DNA from: Desulfococcaceae bacterium
Lineage (GTDB): Bacteria; Desulfobacterota; Desulfobacteria; Desulfobacterales; Desulfosalsimonadaceae
Direction of reading: 5' to 3'
Assembly (NCBI GenBank): GCA_030145385.1
Contig: JAQYVU010000023.1
Location: 1 to 50,075, forward strand
DNA: 50,075 bases
Positions 27,945-37,391 of the stretch are shown here, piece after piece. The translations under genes and the position numbers were made by a program. Positions within the stretch are counted from its first letter, which is position 1. Each line of letters starts with the position of its first letter. A model generated the notes under the pieces. The model had not been told where the DNA came from. It worked only from the letters and a program-made list of their open reading frames with translations, and did no database searches.

Positions 27945-28610
27945 ATGGACTCGAATGAGATTGTTTTGAAAGGCGGTTACAAAATAGCCATTGCACTGGC
28001 GGCTCTGCTGGTGGTTGTCTCAGCTGCATATCTTTTGATCAAATTTGATCTGTTTCACCAGGTCACCGCCTTGATCAATGAGAATACGCCGGAAAAATTG
28101 TTTATTCCGATGATGGTGTTTTTGCCGCTGGTGGGGGTGCCGCTGACATTTTTTTTGCTTCTTCTGGGGATGAAGTATGGAACGTTAAGCGGGCTTTTTC
28201 TGCTGGAGGCGATTATACCAGTTCATATTTTGATCGCCTACTTACTGGCGACTTGCGTTAGAAATCCAATTGAAAGTTACCTGGTCAAACGGAAAAATTA
28301 TCAGATTCCGGAAGTGCCGGAGGATAAGGCGTTTCTTTTCAGCTTTTTTACATTGACATTCCCTGTTTTTCCTTACTCGGTGAAGCTCTATTTATTACCT
28401 TTGGCCGGTGTTAAATTCCGTTATTGTTTCTGGCTGAACTGGGCCATGCAGGGGATCATGTGTATTCCGTTTGTGCTGCTTGGAAAGTCTGCCGCAGACT
28501 TGAATGCAGCGATGTTCGGCGTGACGGTTCTGCTTTTGGTCGCGATGTATTTTTTCCTGCGCTGGGCCAAAAAACAGTATGTGGAACTTCAAAAAGAAAA
28601 AATTTCCTGA
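27945..28610 (+). CDS. VTT/TVP38-like (DedA-related) membrane protein
   Basis: I use ATG 27945; an in-frame TTG at 27912 adds 11 residues and neither has a strong ribosome site. The 221-residue product has about six hydrophobic segments. The central part, FIPMMVFLPLVGVPLTFFLL then GMKYGTLSGLFLLE and FPYSVKLYLLPLAGVKFRYC, follows the VTT-domain pattern (re-entrant helices with G.P). Such proteins are linked to lipid scrambling or membrane homeostasis. It appears to stand alone. Confidence 0.65.
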   Translation: MDSNEIVLKGGYKIAIALAALLVVVSAAYLLIKFDLFHQVTALINENTPEKLFIPMMVFLPLVGVPLTFFLLLLGMKYGTLSGLFLLEAIIPVHILIAYLLATCVRNPIESYLVKRKNYQIPEVPEDKAFLFSFFTLTFPVFPYSVKLYLLPLAGVKFRYCFWLNWAMQGIMCIPFVLLGKSAADLNAAMFGVTVLLLVAMYFFLRWAKKQYVELQKEKIS

Positions 28611-29014
28611 ATTTTCTGTGCCACCGATTATTGATGGATATAGCCTTTTTCAAGGGCAACCCAAAGCCGGGCCGGGTCCTCTTGGGCAGATTTTTTACTT
28701 ATCCTTATTCCACCCGCTTAAACTTTTAGCGTTATACTTTTCCCCGGAAAATTTTTTTTGTTTTGGTCCTTGATTTTTATAGCATATGCTTATAATTAAT
28801 TTTGCTTGGGTTTGTTTTTATTCAATCGAGTCATGCCTAAGATCTTGACAAATGCGGGGATTGATGGTCAAAGTTTTTGCTGTGCAGAATATCAATTTTA
28901 ATTGAATGAAAATGGTTTGTTGATGCGTGCTTAGAAAATGCTTGGATGATGTTTATCTGTCTGAAATATAATTAAAAATTTGTTGCCGCAGTCAGTGGGT
29001 AACGGAGTAATAGA
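28611..29014. other. AT-rich region upstream of the CODH/ACS cluster
   Basis: No gene is seen. TTGACA at about 28846 has no good -10 at the right distance. The region presumably carries the promoter of the corrinoid activator gene. No riboswitch-like conserved core was recognised. Confidence 0.35.
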
Positions 29015-30964
29015 ATGACTGAATATAAGGTAAACTTTTTACCTCATTTTAAGGAAGTATCTGTAAAAGAAGGGGCGTCGCTGATTCGGGCGGCAATGGA
29101 TGCCGGGGTACATATCAATGCGTCCTGCGGTGGGGAAGGCGTCTGCGGCAAATGCCGCGTAATGATTGAAAAAGGCGATGTCGGCGGGGGGATTTCGGAA
29201 AAATTGAGCCAGGACGATATTGACAAGGGGTACCGTCTGGCCTGCCTGTCAACAATAATCAGTGATCTCACCGTCCGGATACCGGTTGAGTCCGAGATTG
29301 ATACGAGTGCGTTAAATAAAATAGCAACTACCCGGAAAACCGCTCGAATTAAAGAGCGCAATCTGGAAGATTTAAAAGAACAGGGGCTTTTTATTCCTCC
29401 GGTGGAGCAGAAATACCTGGAACTTCCGGAACCTTCTGCACAAGACAATGTGGCGGATGTCACCCGGATAGTCAATGAGCTGCGAAACAAGCACAATGAA
29501 CACCGCCTTGAATTTGATATGTCCGTGATTCGGAAACTTCCGGATGTATTGCGGGAGAAGGATTTTAAGGTTACGGTCACCATTGCCCGTCCGGTGCGTG
29601 AGGAGGGTAAAAACCATATCATCAATGTCGAAGCCGGGGATACTACGGATCGTAATTATGCCATTGCGATAGACATCGGCACTACAACGGTTTATGGCCA
29701 GATGGTTGACCTGATTAGCGGAGAAGCATTGGCGCAGTATGGCGATTTTAATGCGCAGATCAGCTATGGGGAAGATGTGATAAGCCGCATCGTGTATGCG
29801 GAAAAAGAAGGCGGGCTTGAGACCTTAAATGAAAAAGTCGTGGGGACCATTAATAAGGTTATTGAAAAGATAACAAAAAAATCCGGTGTTGATCCGGAAG
29901 AAATTTCTACGATTACGCTTGCCGGCAATACCACCATGACGCAGCTTTTTTTAAATGTGAATCCGCGTTATATCAGAAGGGCCCCCTATGTTCCTGCGGC
30001 CATACTCTATCCGCAGGTGAAAGCTTACAGGCTTGGCCTGAATCTGCCGGAGCATGTTACGGCACTGGTGTATCCCCAGGTGTCCAGCTATGTGGGTGGT
30101 GATATCGTCGCGGGCGTGATGGGTTCCGGTATGGGGCATGATGATGAGTTGACGCTGTATATGGATATCGGCACCAATGCGGAAATCGTGATCGGCAATA
30201 AGGATTGGCTGGTTTGTGCTGCCTGTTCAGCCGGTCCGGCTTTTGAGGGCGGTGGCATCAAGATGGGAATGCGGGCGGCCAAAGGGGCGATTGAAGATTT
30301 TTCCCTTGATCCGGTAACTCTGGAACCCATGAACATAACCATCGGCAATGTCCGGCCCAAGGGGATTTGCGGCAGCGGGCTGATTACCATGGTGGCGACT
30401 TTGTTTGAGATGGGTGTTATCAGCAATAATGGAAAATTTAACCGGGATCTGAATACCGCCCGTATTCGTGAATCGGAGGGAATTTATGAGTATGTAGTGG
30501 CCTGGGAAGATGTCAGCGGCATAGACCGGGATATCGTATTAACGGAAATCGATATCGACAATCTGATTCGGGCCAAGGGTGCGATGTACAGCGGCTGCAT
30601 GACCCTGCTCAAGGAAGTCGGCATGGATATAAATGCCCTGGACCGTATTATTCTGGCCGGGGGATTCGGAAGTTTTGTGGATCTGGAAAAATGTATGGTC
30701 ATTGGTCTGCTGCCGGAAATTGATCATGAGAAGGTGACGTTTATCGGAAACGGATCTTTGCTCGGTGCCCGGATGAGTTCCTTGACAAACCGGATCCGGC
30801 GGGATGTGGGAGAAACACTGGCCCGGATGACAAATTTTGAGTTTTCAGAGACCGCATCGTATATGGATAATTATATTGCCGCATTGTTTTTGCCCCATAC
30901 GGACCTGAATCTGTTTCCTAAATTGAAAAGCCGTTTGGAGGAAAGGCGGAAACTAAAATTATAA
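29015..30964 (+). CDS. acsV: Reductive activator of corrinoid protein (RACo-like, ASKHA domain)
   Basis: The 649-residue protein has an N-terminal plant-type [2Fe-2S] domain with C38, C44, C47 and C77 (CGGEGVCGKC ... ACLS). A linker follows, then an ASKHA ATPase domain (AIAIDIGTTTVYGQMVDLIS, TLYMDIGTNAEIVIG, ILAGGFGSF). In acetogens RACo uses ATP hydrolysis to drive one-electron reduction of Co(II) in the corrinoid iron-sulfur protein AcsCD back to methyl-accepting Co(I). Its place just before acsD-A-B-C-E supports this role. DUF4445-type paralogues serve other corrinoid methyltransferases, but none is nearby. Confidence 0.9.
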   Translation: MTEYKVNFLPHFKEVSVKEGASLIRAAMDAGVHINASCGGEGVCGKCRVMIEKGDVGGGISEKLSQDDIDKGYRLACLSTIISDLTVRIPVESEIDTSALNKIATTRKTARIKERNLEDLKEQGLFIPPVEQKYLELPEPSAQDNVADVTRIVNELRNKHNEHRLEFDMSVIRKLPDVLREKDFKVTVTIARPVREEGKNHIINVEAGDTTDRNYAIAIDIGTTTVYGQMVDLISGEALAQYGDFNAQISYGEDVISRIVYAEKEGGLETLNEKVVGTINKVIEKITKKSGVDPEEISTITLAGNTTMTQLFLNVNPRYIRRAPYVPAAILYPQVKAYRLGLNLPEHVTALVYPQVSSYVGGDIVAGVMGSGMGHDDELTLYMDIGTNAEIVIGNKDWLVCAACSAGPAFEGGGIKMGMRAAKGAIEDFSLDPVTLEPMNITIGNVRPKGICGSGLITMVATLFEMGVISNNGKFNRDLNTARIRESEGIYEYVVAWEDVSGIDRDIVLTEIDIDNLIRAKGAMYSGCMTLLKEVGMDINALDRIILAGGFGSFVDLEKCMVIGLLPEIDHEKVTFIGNGSLLGARMSSLTNRIRRDVGETLARMTNFEFSETASYMDNYIAALFLPHTDLNLFPKLKSRLEERRKLKL

Positions 30965-31044
30965 GGTTTAATTGAATCGGTTGTGATTTAGTATGTATGT
31001 ATGTTTGTCATGCAGTGTCCAAAACGGGTTGGATATTTTTTTTA

Positions 31045-31060
31045 TCATGAATATTCATGA
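31045..31060. promoter_or_regulatory. Perfect 16-bp palindrome, candidate operator of acs operon
   Basis: TCATGAATATTCATGA is its own reverse complement. It ends 19 bases upstream of the -35 element at 31080, where an activator or repressor dimer would bind. T-runs and A-runs flank it symmetrically. Confidence 0.55.
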
Positions 31061-31079
31061 AAAAAATATGACCATGTTA

Positions 31080-31108
31080 TTGACAAAGATATTTTTTTAA
31101 GATTTAAT
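31080..31108 (+). promoter_or_regulatory. Sigma70-type promoter of acsD-cooS-acsBCE
   Basis: TTGACA at 31080-31085 and TTTAAT at 31103-31108 are separated by exactly 17 bases. The -35 is perfect and the -10 differs from TATAAT at one position. Transcription would start near 31115, giving a leader of about 200 bases. Confidence 0.65.
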
Positions 31109-31313
31109 AAAAACCTTTTTATATATAATGATTAAAACTCTCTGATGATAACGATTTAGTGCGTTTAATCAGGAGTAAAATTTATTTTTTTGAATGAAAA
31201 TTACCCGGTAACGGGCTGGTTTATGTTTAAGGTACTGGATGTAGCCGGAGTTGCTGCATTCACAAGGATGATAAGATGTTAACCCTATTTTTTGGTTATA
31301 GGAGGAGGTAACA

Positions 31314-32864
31314 TTGGGCTTCGAAATCGTAAAAGAATCTTATGCAGGAAGCATAAAACCGATTACAATCGGTAAGGGAGATAAAGCGTTAACTGTTGGT
31401 GGAGCTAACAGCTATCCGTTTTATCAGTTTGAAGGGGACATGCCCAACAAACCCAAAATCGCAATGGAGATTTGGGACATGGAACCGACAGACTGGCCGG
31501 AAGCTGCAAAAAAACCGTTTGCAGATGCACTTTCAGACCCGGCCGTCTGGGCAAAAAAATGTGTGGATGACTTTGGTGCGGAAGCAATCGTACTGCAGTT
31601 AAAAAGCACCGACCCCAACGACAAGGACGCAAGTCCGGCTGACGTGGTAAAGACCGTTAAAAAAGTGCTCAAAGCTATTGACGTGCCGCTCATTATCTGG
31701 GGCGTGGCAAATCCGGAAAAAGATGAAGAAGTTTTAAAAGCAATTTCTGAGTCATGCGAAGGTGAAAATCTGACCTTCGGGCCGGTGGAAGAATCAAACC
31801 ATAAAGGTATCGGTGCCAGTGCTATGGGCTACGGCCATACCATTATTTCTTCTTCCCCCATTGATGTAAACCTTGCTAAACAGGTCAATATTCTGCTTGA
31901 AAATTTGGGTATGCCGCTGGATCGCGTTATTGTAGATCCCACCACCGGCGGTCTGGGCTATGGCCTGGAATACTCATATTCCGTTATGGAACGTTTGGGC
32001 ATGGCCGCTCTGACACAGGGTGATGACAAACTTCAACAGCCTATGATCAACAATCTGGCCAATGAAGTCTGGCGATGCAAGGAAGCAGGACAGTCTGTTG
32101 AAGACGCACCGGAACTGGGAGATCCCGAACGCCGCGCAATTATGATGGAAGCGGTTGGTGCGGTATCTTACCTGATGGCCGGAGCAAATATCCTGATCAT
32201 GCGTCATCCGGAAGCCATTCGTCTGGCAAAATCATTTATTGATTTGATCTCAGACGGCGGAAGTGCTCAGGATGTGGCAGCAGTTGTAAAACAGCTTGAT
32301 GATGTGGATGTTGACTTCGCAAAGATGGCGCCGAAACCGGATCTGACCATCGAAGAAGAAGTAAAGAAAGCCGCACCGAAAAAAGCAGCGGCACCGAAGA
32401 AAGCCGCCGCACCTGCGAAAGCCGCAGCAAAACCGGCTGCCAAAGCTGCTCCGAAAGCTGAAGTAAAAGAAGAAAAAACAGAAGCTGCACCAGCAGTTGA
32501 TCCAGCCGCCGCCGCCAAAGCCGCTGCCGAAGCCAAGGTAGCAGCCGACGCCAAAGCAGCAGCAGACGCTGAAGCCGCCGCCAAAGCCAAAGCCGATGCG
32601 GAAGCCAAAGCAGCAGCAGACGCCGAAGCCAAAGCCAAAGCCGATGCTGAAGCCGCCGCCAAAGCAGAAGCGGATGCAGTTGCCAAGCGGGAAGCAGAAG
32701 AACAGGCGATAAGGGATAAGCGGGCTGCCGAGCGTGAAGAAATGGTGGCCAAGCATGCTGCTGCCGGTAAAGAACAGACGATTGCCATGACAGCCGCTGC
32801 GGTTCAGAAAGATCAAAATCAAAAGATTCTGGAAGATCTGGATAGAATTCATAAAAGAGTTTGA
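31314..32864 (+). CDS. acsD: CODH/ACS corrinoid iron-sulfur protein small (delta) subunit with Ala/Lys-rich tail
   Basis: The 516-residue protein starts at TTG 31314, six bases after GGAGGAGG. Residues 1 to about 345 are the AcsD/CdhD TIM barrel (GGANSYPFYQFEGDMPNKPK, DVPLIIWGVANPEKD, VDPTTGGLGYGLEYSYSVME). The barrel pairs with AcsC to bind the corrinoid that carries the methyl group. Residues about 350-460 are almost only Ala, Lys, Pro, Asp and Glu (APKKAAAPKKAAAPAKAA, then AKA/ADAEA repeats), and the end is a charged helix. Typical bacterial AcsD is near 320 residues, so this tail of about 170 is extra; its role is unknown. Confidence 0.95.
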   Translation: MGFEIVKESYAGSIKPITIGKGDKALTVGGANSYPFYQFEGDMPNKPKIAMEIWDMEPTDWPEAAKKPFADALSDPAVWAKKCVDDFGAEAIVLQLKSTDPNDKDASPADVVKTVKKVLKAIDVPLIIWGVANPEKDEEVLKAISESCEGENLTFGPVEESNHKGIGASAMGYGHTIISSSPIDVNLAKQVNILLENLGMPLDRVIVDPTTGGLGYGLEYSYSVMERLGMAALTQGDDKLQQPMINNLANEVWRCKEAGQSVEDAPELGDPERRAIMMEAVGAVSYLMAGANILIMRHPEAIRLAKSFIDLISDGGSAQDVAAVVKQLDDVDVDFAKMAPKPDLTIEEEVKKAAPKKAAAPKKAAAPAKAAAKPAAKAAPKAEVKEEKTEAAPAVDPAAAAKAAAEAKVAADAKAAADAEAAAKAKADAEAKAAADAEAKAKADAEAAAKAEADAVAKREAEEQAIRDKRAAEREEMVAKHAAAGKEQTIAMTAAAVQKDQNQKILEDLDRIHKRV

Positions 32865-32884
32865 TTATAACAAACAAAATTGCC

Positions 32885-32923
32885 GGTAATGTTGATTTAA
32901 CAAGTGATCGAATCAACATTGCC
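32885..32923 (+). promoter_or_regulatory. Intercistronic hairpin between acsD and cooS
   Basis: GGTAATGTTGATT (32885-32897) pairs with AATCAACATTGCC (32911-32923) over 13 bp with one G-U and a 13-base loop. No T-run follows, so it is not a classical terminator. An mRNA processing or stabilising element is more likely. Confidence 0.6.
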
Positions 32924-32953
32924 TGTTAAAAAAAATAGGAGGAGGAACCTCTA

Positions 32954-34981
32954 ATGACAGAAGAAAAAGCAAAAAAACCGGCTAAGGCACCGAAACTGGC
33001 TGATCCGGTAGCATCATCCATTGATGTGGCAACACAGCAATTGATTGCCCGGGCTCAGGAACTTGGTATTGATACAGTGTGGGATCGTGCAGAGAATATG
33101 AAACCTTGCGCCATAGGGATGCAGGGTACTTGTTGTAAAAACTGTTCCATGGGTCCTTGTCGCCTGCCGCTGCCAAAGGGTGGAATTGAAGGCGAAGATA
33201 CCCGTAAAGGCCTTTGCGGTGCAACCGCAAACACAATCGCAGCCAGAAACTTTATCCGCATGGTTGCCGGCGGCGCAGCTGCTCATTCCGATCATGGCCG
33301 CTGTGTAGCAGAAGTTTTCCGTTCTGTGGCACGCAAAGAAAATCATGATTATAAAATCAAAGATACGATCAAGCTGAAAGCGGTTGCAGAAGCGCTGAAT
33401 GTGGCAATAACCGTTGAGGTTGACGGTGAAGTCGTCGACCGCGATATCGATGAGATTGCTCTTGAAACAGCAGAAGTCGCTTATGGCGAATGGGGCAAAC
33501 CCGAAGGCGAAATTATTTATCTGAAACGGGCGCCGGAAGCATTGTATGAAAAATGGAAAAAAGCGGGCGTGTTGCCTAGAAATATCGACCGTGAAATCGT
33601 TGAAATCATGCACCGTACCCATATGGGCGTTGATCAGGACTATAAAAATCTTATGAAACAGGGCGCCAGAGCTTCTTTGGCTGACGGCTGGGGCGGTTCC
33701 ATGCTGGCCACTGATTTGCAGGATATCCTTTTCGGTACCCCTTATCCGGTGCAGTCCGAGGCCAATCTGGGCATCATGAAAGAAGATCATGTCAATATTA
33801 TCGTTCATGGCCATGAGCCGATTCTTTCAGAGATGATTATTGCCGCTTCCCAGGATCCGGAAATTCTGGATTATGCCAAATCCAAGGGCGCCAAGGGCAT
33901 TCAGCTGGGCGGCATCTGCTGTACAGCCAATGAAATGCTTCAGCGCCATGGAGTTCCCGTCGCAGGAACTTTCCTGCAGCAGGAACTGGCTATTATTACC
34001 GGTGCATGCGATGCTATGGTTGTTGACATTCAATGTATCTTCCAGAATCTGGCTAATGTTGCCAAATGTTTCCATACCAAACTGATCACCACCCACCCGA
34101 TTGCCCGGATGGAGCAGAACAATGTACTGCACATTGAGTTTGATGAACATCATGCGATGGATGATGCGGTCAGGATCGTTAAGATGGCCATTGACAACTT
34201 TGAAAATCGCGGTGCGGAAGTAATGATTCCTCAGCAAAAAGCGACTCAGGTTGCTGGTTTTGGCGTTGAATCAATTCTGTATCATCTCGGCGGCACCTTC
34301 CGCGGTACGTATTACACATTAAATGACAATATTATCAACGGCCGTATCCGCGGTATTGCCGGCGTGGTTGGCTGCAACAATGCAAGAACCCGTCATAATG
34401 AATCGCATATTACGATCGTTAAAGAACTGATCAAAAATGACGTGATTGTTCTGACTACCGGTTGCAACGGAATTGCCTGTGCCATGGAAGGTCTGCTGAC
34501 ACCTGAAGCCGGTGCTGTTTACTGCGGTCCGGGTCTTGCTGAAGTTTGTGAAACAGTCGGTATCCCGCCGGTCCTTCATCTGGGTTCCTGTGTAGATAAC
34601 AGCCGAATCCTGCTGGCAGCAACGGAAGTAGTAAAAGCCGGTGGTTTGGGCAAGGACATCTGTGACCTCCCGGCCGCCGGAAGTGCGCCGGAATGGATGA
34701 GTGAAAAAGCCATCAGTATTGGACAGTACTTTGTAACATCTGGTGTATATACTGTATTCGGGTATACTTTCCCGACTGCCGGCGCACCGGTTTTCGAGGA
34801 CTACCTGTTCAATGAAATGGAAAAACTCTACGGTGGTATGTGGGATTTTGAAGCAGACCCCATTAAGCATGCACACAAGATGATTGCACATATTGATGCG
34901 AAACGTAAAGCACTGGGCATTGATAAAGCCCGTGAACGTGTTCTCATGGATATGGCTGATCGTCAGGCTCTTGAAGCTTAA
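32954..34981 (+). CDS. cooS: Anaerobic CO dehydrogenase catalytic subunit
   Basis: The 675-residue protein has the N-terminal cysteine cluster C52, C60, C61, C64 and C69 (CAIGMQGTCCKNCSMGPCRL) for the D and B clusters. The C-cluster regions follow: VHGHEPILSEMI, GGICCTANEML, VVGCNNARTRHNE, TTGCNGIACAMEG and HLGSCVDNSRI. It interconverts CO and CO2 and in the complex passes CO to the A cluster of AcsB. RBS AGGAGGAGG is 10 bases upstream. It sits between acsD and acsB, so this is the ACS-bound form (acsA), not a stand-alone CODH. Confidence 0.97.
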   Translation: MTEEKAKKPAKAPKLADPVASSIDVATQQLIARAQELGIDTVWDRAENMKPCAIGMQGTCCKNCSMGPCRLPLPKGGIEGEDTRKGLCGATANTIAARNFIRMVAGGAAAHSDHGRCVAEVFRSVARKENHDYKIKDTIKLKAVAEALNVAITVEVDGEVVDRDIDEIALETAEVAYGEWGKPEGEIIYLKRAPEALYEKWKKAGVLPRNIDREIVEIMHRTHMGVDQDYKNLMKQGARASLADGWGGSMLATDLQDILFGTPYPVQSEANLGIMKEDHVNIIVHGHEPILSEMIIAASQDPEILDYAKSKGAKGIQLGGICCTANEMLQRHGVPVAGTFLQQELAIITGACDAMVVDIQCIFQNLANVAKCFHTKLITTHPIARMEQNNVLHIEFDEHHAMDDAVRIVKMAIDNFENRGAEVMIPQQKATQVAGFGVESILYHLGGTFRGTYYTLNDNIINGRIRGIAGVVGCNNARTRHNESHITIVKELIKNDVIVLTTGCNGIACAMEGLLTPEAGAVYCGPGLAEVCETVGIPPVLHLGSCVDNSRILLAATEVVKAGGLGKDICDLPAAGSAPEWMSEKAISIGQYFVTSGVYTVFGYTFPTAGAPVFEDYLFNEMEKLYGGMWDFEADPIKHAHKMIAHIDAKRKALGIDKARERVLMDMADRQALEA

Positions 34982-35038
34982 TTCGTAAATAATCATTTGA
35001 ATATATAATGAATTAAATCCTCAACGAAGGAGGAAACA

Positions 35039-37252
35039 ATGTCAAAATTAGTAGCATTTGCAGCCATACAGGGTGGCTATAAAGTCGTTTCAACTGCTGA
35101 AGGAGCTTTTACTAAAGCGCTGGCAAGTTATAATGCGGATACGAAAATTGGTTTCCCGAATACAGCCTATTATCTGCCGGTTATTTATTCTCTGACCGGA
35201 ATGAAAGTGGAAACCCTTGAAGATTTGAAAAAACCCCTTGAGTTTGCACGTGGATTGCTTCCGCCGCATGTTAAAGGCAAAAATCATCTGCCGTATCTGG
35301 GACCCCTTCTGGATGCCGGTATGGCCGCTATTTTTTCATATGAAATTATCGAAGCACTCCGTATTCTGGAAACGCCTGATTTTTATATTGCCCAGGAAGA
35401 TCCGGATCTGGAAGCCGGTAAAAAATGGGTTGGCCCGGCCGATGACGTTATCTTGAGAAAACGCGGTGTGGAGTTTGTCGATGGGTCTGCACCTGGTTTT
35501 GCTGCCATCGTTGGAGCGGCGCCCACGCCGGAAATCGCTAAAATGATCGTTGAAGATTACCAGAAACGGAATCTGTATATTTTCTGTGCTGCCAATCACA
35601 ACGGAACCTCCGTTATTGATCAGTTGCTCGAACAGGATGTGCAGGTTGGATGGAACACCCGTATTGTTCCGTTTGGCCCGGATATTTCTTCAGCAGTATT
35701 TGCCCTTGGTTTTGCCAACCGTGCAGCCATGGCATTCGGCGGTGTTCAGCCGGGTGATTACAAAACCATTCTTAAATATAACAAAGAAAGAATTTTTGCG
35801 TTTGTTAATGCATTGGGTGATATCGGTACTGAATGGGGTACTGCAGCAGCCGGTTGTGTTAACTGGGGTTTCCCGACCCTGGCAGATACGGATATTCCGG
35901 AAATTCTGCCTACCGGTATCTGTACTTACGAACATGTTGTGGCCAATGTGGCGCATGATGAGATTGTACAGAGATCTGTTGAAGTTCGCGGTCTGAAGGT
36001 TACGGTTTCTGAAATTGATATCCCGTTGTCATTTGGCCCGGCTTATGAAGGTGAACGTGTTCGTGGCGCGGATCTTCATGTTCAGTGCGGTGGTGGTAAA
36101 ACCCAGTGCACCGAGCTGGTAAAAATGGCGGAAATGAACGAAGTTGAAGACGGCAAGGTAGAAGTTATTGGCCCGGATGTCACCGATCTTAAAGAAGGCG
36201 ACACCTTCCCGCTGGGTATCTTTGTTCAGATCGCCGGTCGTGAATTCCAGTCTGATTTCGAACCCATCATGGAACGCCAGATCCATCATCTGGTAAACTA
36301 CATTCAGGGCATCATGCATATTGGTCAGCGTGATATTTCCTGGGTTCGTGTCAGCAAGTCTGCCATGGAAAAAGGGTTTACCTTAAAAGATATCGGTGTT
36401 GTTCTTCATGCCAAATTCCACCAGGATTTCCAGAAAATTGTGGACAAGGTTCAGGTAACCCTTTACACGAAAAAAGCGGATGTGGACAAGATTACCAAAA
36501 CCGCCCGTGCTGAATACAAAACGCGTGACGAACGTGTTGATAAGATGACAGATGAGGATGTGGAACTTTTCTACTCATGCACACTTTGCCAGTCTTTTGC
36601 TCCCAACCATGTTTGCTCCGTAAGTCCTGAACGAACCGGTCTCTGCGGTGCATACAACTGGATGGACTGCAAGGCTTCTTATGAAATCAATCCCACCGGC
36701 CCGAACCAGCCCATTGAAAAAGGCGAGTGTATTGATCCTGTTCTGGGACAGTGGAAAGGTGTTAATGAATTCGTTTATAAAGCATCCAGAGGCGCAGTCC
36801 CCCATTACAATTTCTACTCAATGGTTGTTGATCCCATGACAACATGTGGCTGCTGTGAATGTATTGCTGCCATGCTGCCTTCCTGTAACGGGGTTATGAC
36901 AGTTGGTCGTGATTATTCCGGTGAAACTCCGTCCGGAATGAAATTTACCACGCTTGCCGGTGTTATGGGCGGCGGGGCACAATCTCCCGGATTTGTCGGC
37001 CACTCCAAATACAACATTACCCAGGGCAAGTTTATTACGGGTGACGGTGGCCTCCTTCGCATGGTATGGATGCCCAAGATGTTGAAAGAAGAACTCAAAG
37101 ACCGCATCGACAAACGTGGTGCTGAAATGGGTTGTCCGGGTCTGTATGACATGATCGCCGATGAAACTGTTGGTATTACGGAAGAAGAAATTCTGCCGTT
37201 CCTCCAGGAAAAAGGACATCCGGCACTGACCATGGATCCGCTGGTTGGGTAA
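35039..37252 (+). CDS. acsB: Acetyl-CoA synthase catalytic subunit
   Basis: The 737-residue length matches bacterial ACS (729 in Moorella), including the N-terminal CODH-binding domain that archaeal CdhC lacks. A-cluster ligands are C514, C517, C526 and C536 (CTLCQSFAPNHVCS...GLC) and the nickel-binding CGC, C603 and C605. It joins CO, the methyl group from AcsCD and CoA to form acetyl-CoA, or cleaves it in acetate oxidation. The gene lies 57 bases after cooS with an AAGGAGG site. Confidence 0.98.
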   Translation: MSKLVAFAAIQGGYKVVSTAEGAFTKALASYNADTKIGFPNTAYYLPVIYSLTGMKVETLEDLKKPLEFARGLLPPHVKGKNHLPYLGPLLDAGMAAIFSYEIIEALRILETPDFYIAQEDPDLEAGKKWVGPADDVILRKRGVEFVDGSAPGFAAIVGAAPTPEIAKMIVEDYQKRNLYIFCAANHNGTSVIDQLLEQDVQVGWNTRIVPFGPDISSAVFALGFANRAAMAFGGVQPGDYKTILKYNKERIFAFVNALGDIGTEWGTAAAGCVNWGFPTLADTDIPEILPTGICTYEHVVANVAHDEIVQRSVEVRGLKVTVSEIDIPLSFGPAYEGERVRGADLHVQCGGGKTQCTELVKMAEMNEVEDGKVEVIGPDVTDLKEGDTFPLGIFVQIAGREFQSDFEPIMERQIHHLVNYIQGIMHIGQRDISWVRVSKSAMEKGFTLKDIGVVLHAKFHQDFQKIVDKVQVTLYTKKADVDKITKTARAEYKTRDERVDKMTDEDVELFYSCTLCQSFAPNHVCSVSPERTGLCGAYNWMDCKASYEINPTGPNQPIEKGECIDPVLGQWKGVNEFVYKASRGAVPHYNFYSMVVDPMTTCGCCECIAAMLPSCNGVMTVGRDYSGETPSGMKFTTLAGVMGGGAQSPGFVGHSKYNITQGKFITGDGGLLRMVWMPKMLKEELKDRIDKRGAEMGCPGLYDMIADETVGITEEEILPFLQEKGHPALTMDPLVG

Positions 37253-37277
37253 TTGAATTTTTCGTCATTAATTAAAT

Positions 37278-37315
37278 GACATCGCAGGATGTTTTTATTA
37301 TCATCCTGCGATGTC
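37278..37315 (+). promoter_or_regulatory. Intercistronic hairpin between acsB and acsC
   Basis: GACATCGCAGGATG (37278-37291) pairs perfectly over 14 bp with CATCCTGCGATGTC (37302-37315) around a 10-base loop. No T-run follows. It could protect the upstream acsB message or attenuate readthrough. Confidence 0.65.
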
Positions 37316-37391
37316 AATATTAATCAAGGCGATCTTTTTGTAATTAATTTAGATTAAGTATATCTTTGATTAAGTATATAAGGAGATAAAA

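Larger units (their letters stand above)
30965..31313 (+). other. Leader region between acsV and acsD
   Basis: The region has the palindrome at 31045-31060, the promoter at 31080-31108, and about 200 bases of leader. The leader contains a small hairpin CCCG-GTAA-CGGG (about 31204-31215) with a GNRA loop. A very strong GGAGGAGG (31301-31308) precedes the TTG start of acsD. Confidence 0.5.

Noticed and set aside
32350-32700. Possible CRISPR-like or tandem DNA repeat
   Set aside because: The periodicity is that of codons for Ala, Lys, Asp and Glu in a low-complexity protein tail; no constant repeat-spacer structure exists. No CRISPR array was seen in the window.
32236-32919. Leu/Arg-rich and Phe/Gly-rich long frames opposite the acsD tail
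   Set aside because: They are mirror products of the Ala/Lys repeat codons of acsD and have no ribosome sites or family match.
34982-35038. Hairpin between cooS and acsB
   Set aside because: No stable inverted repeat could be found in this 57-base gap, unlike the other acs gaps.
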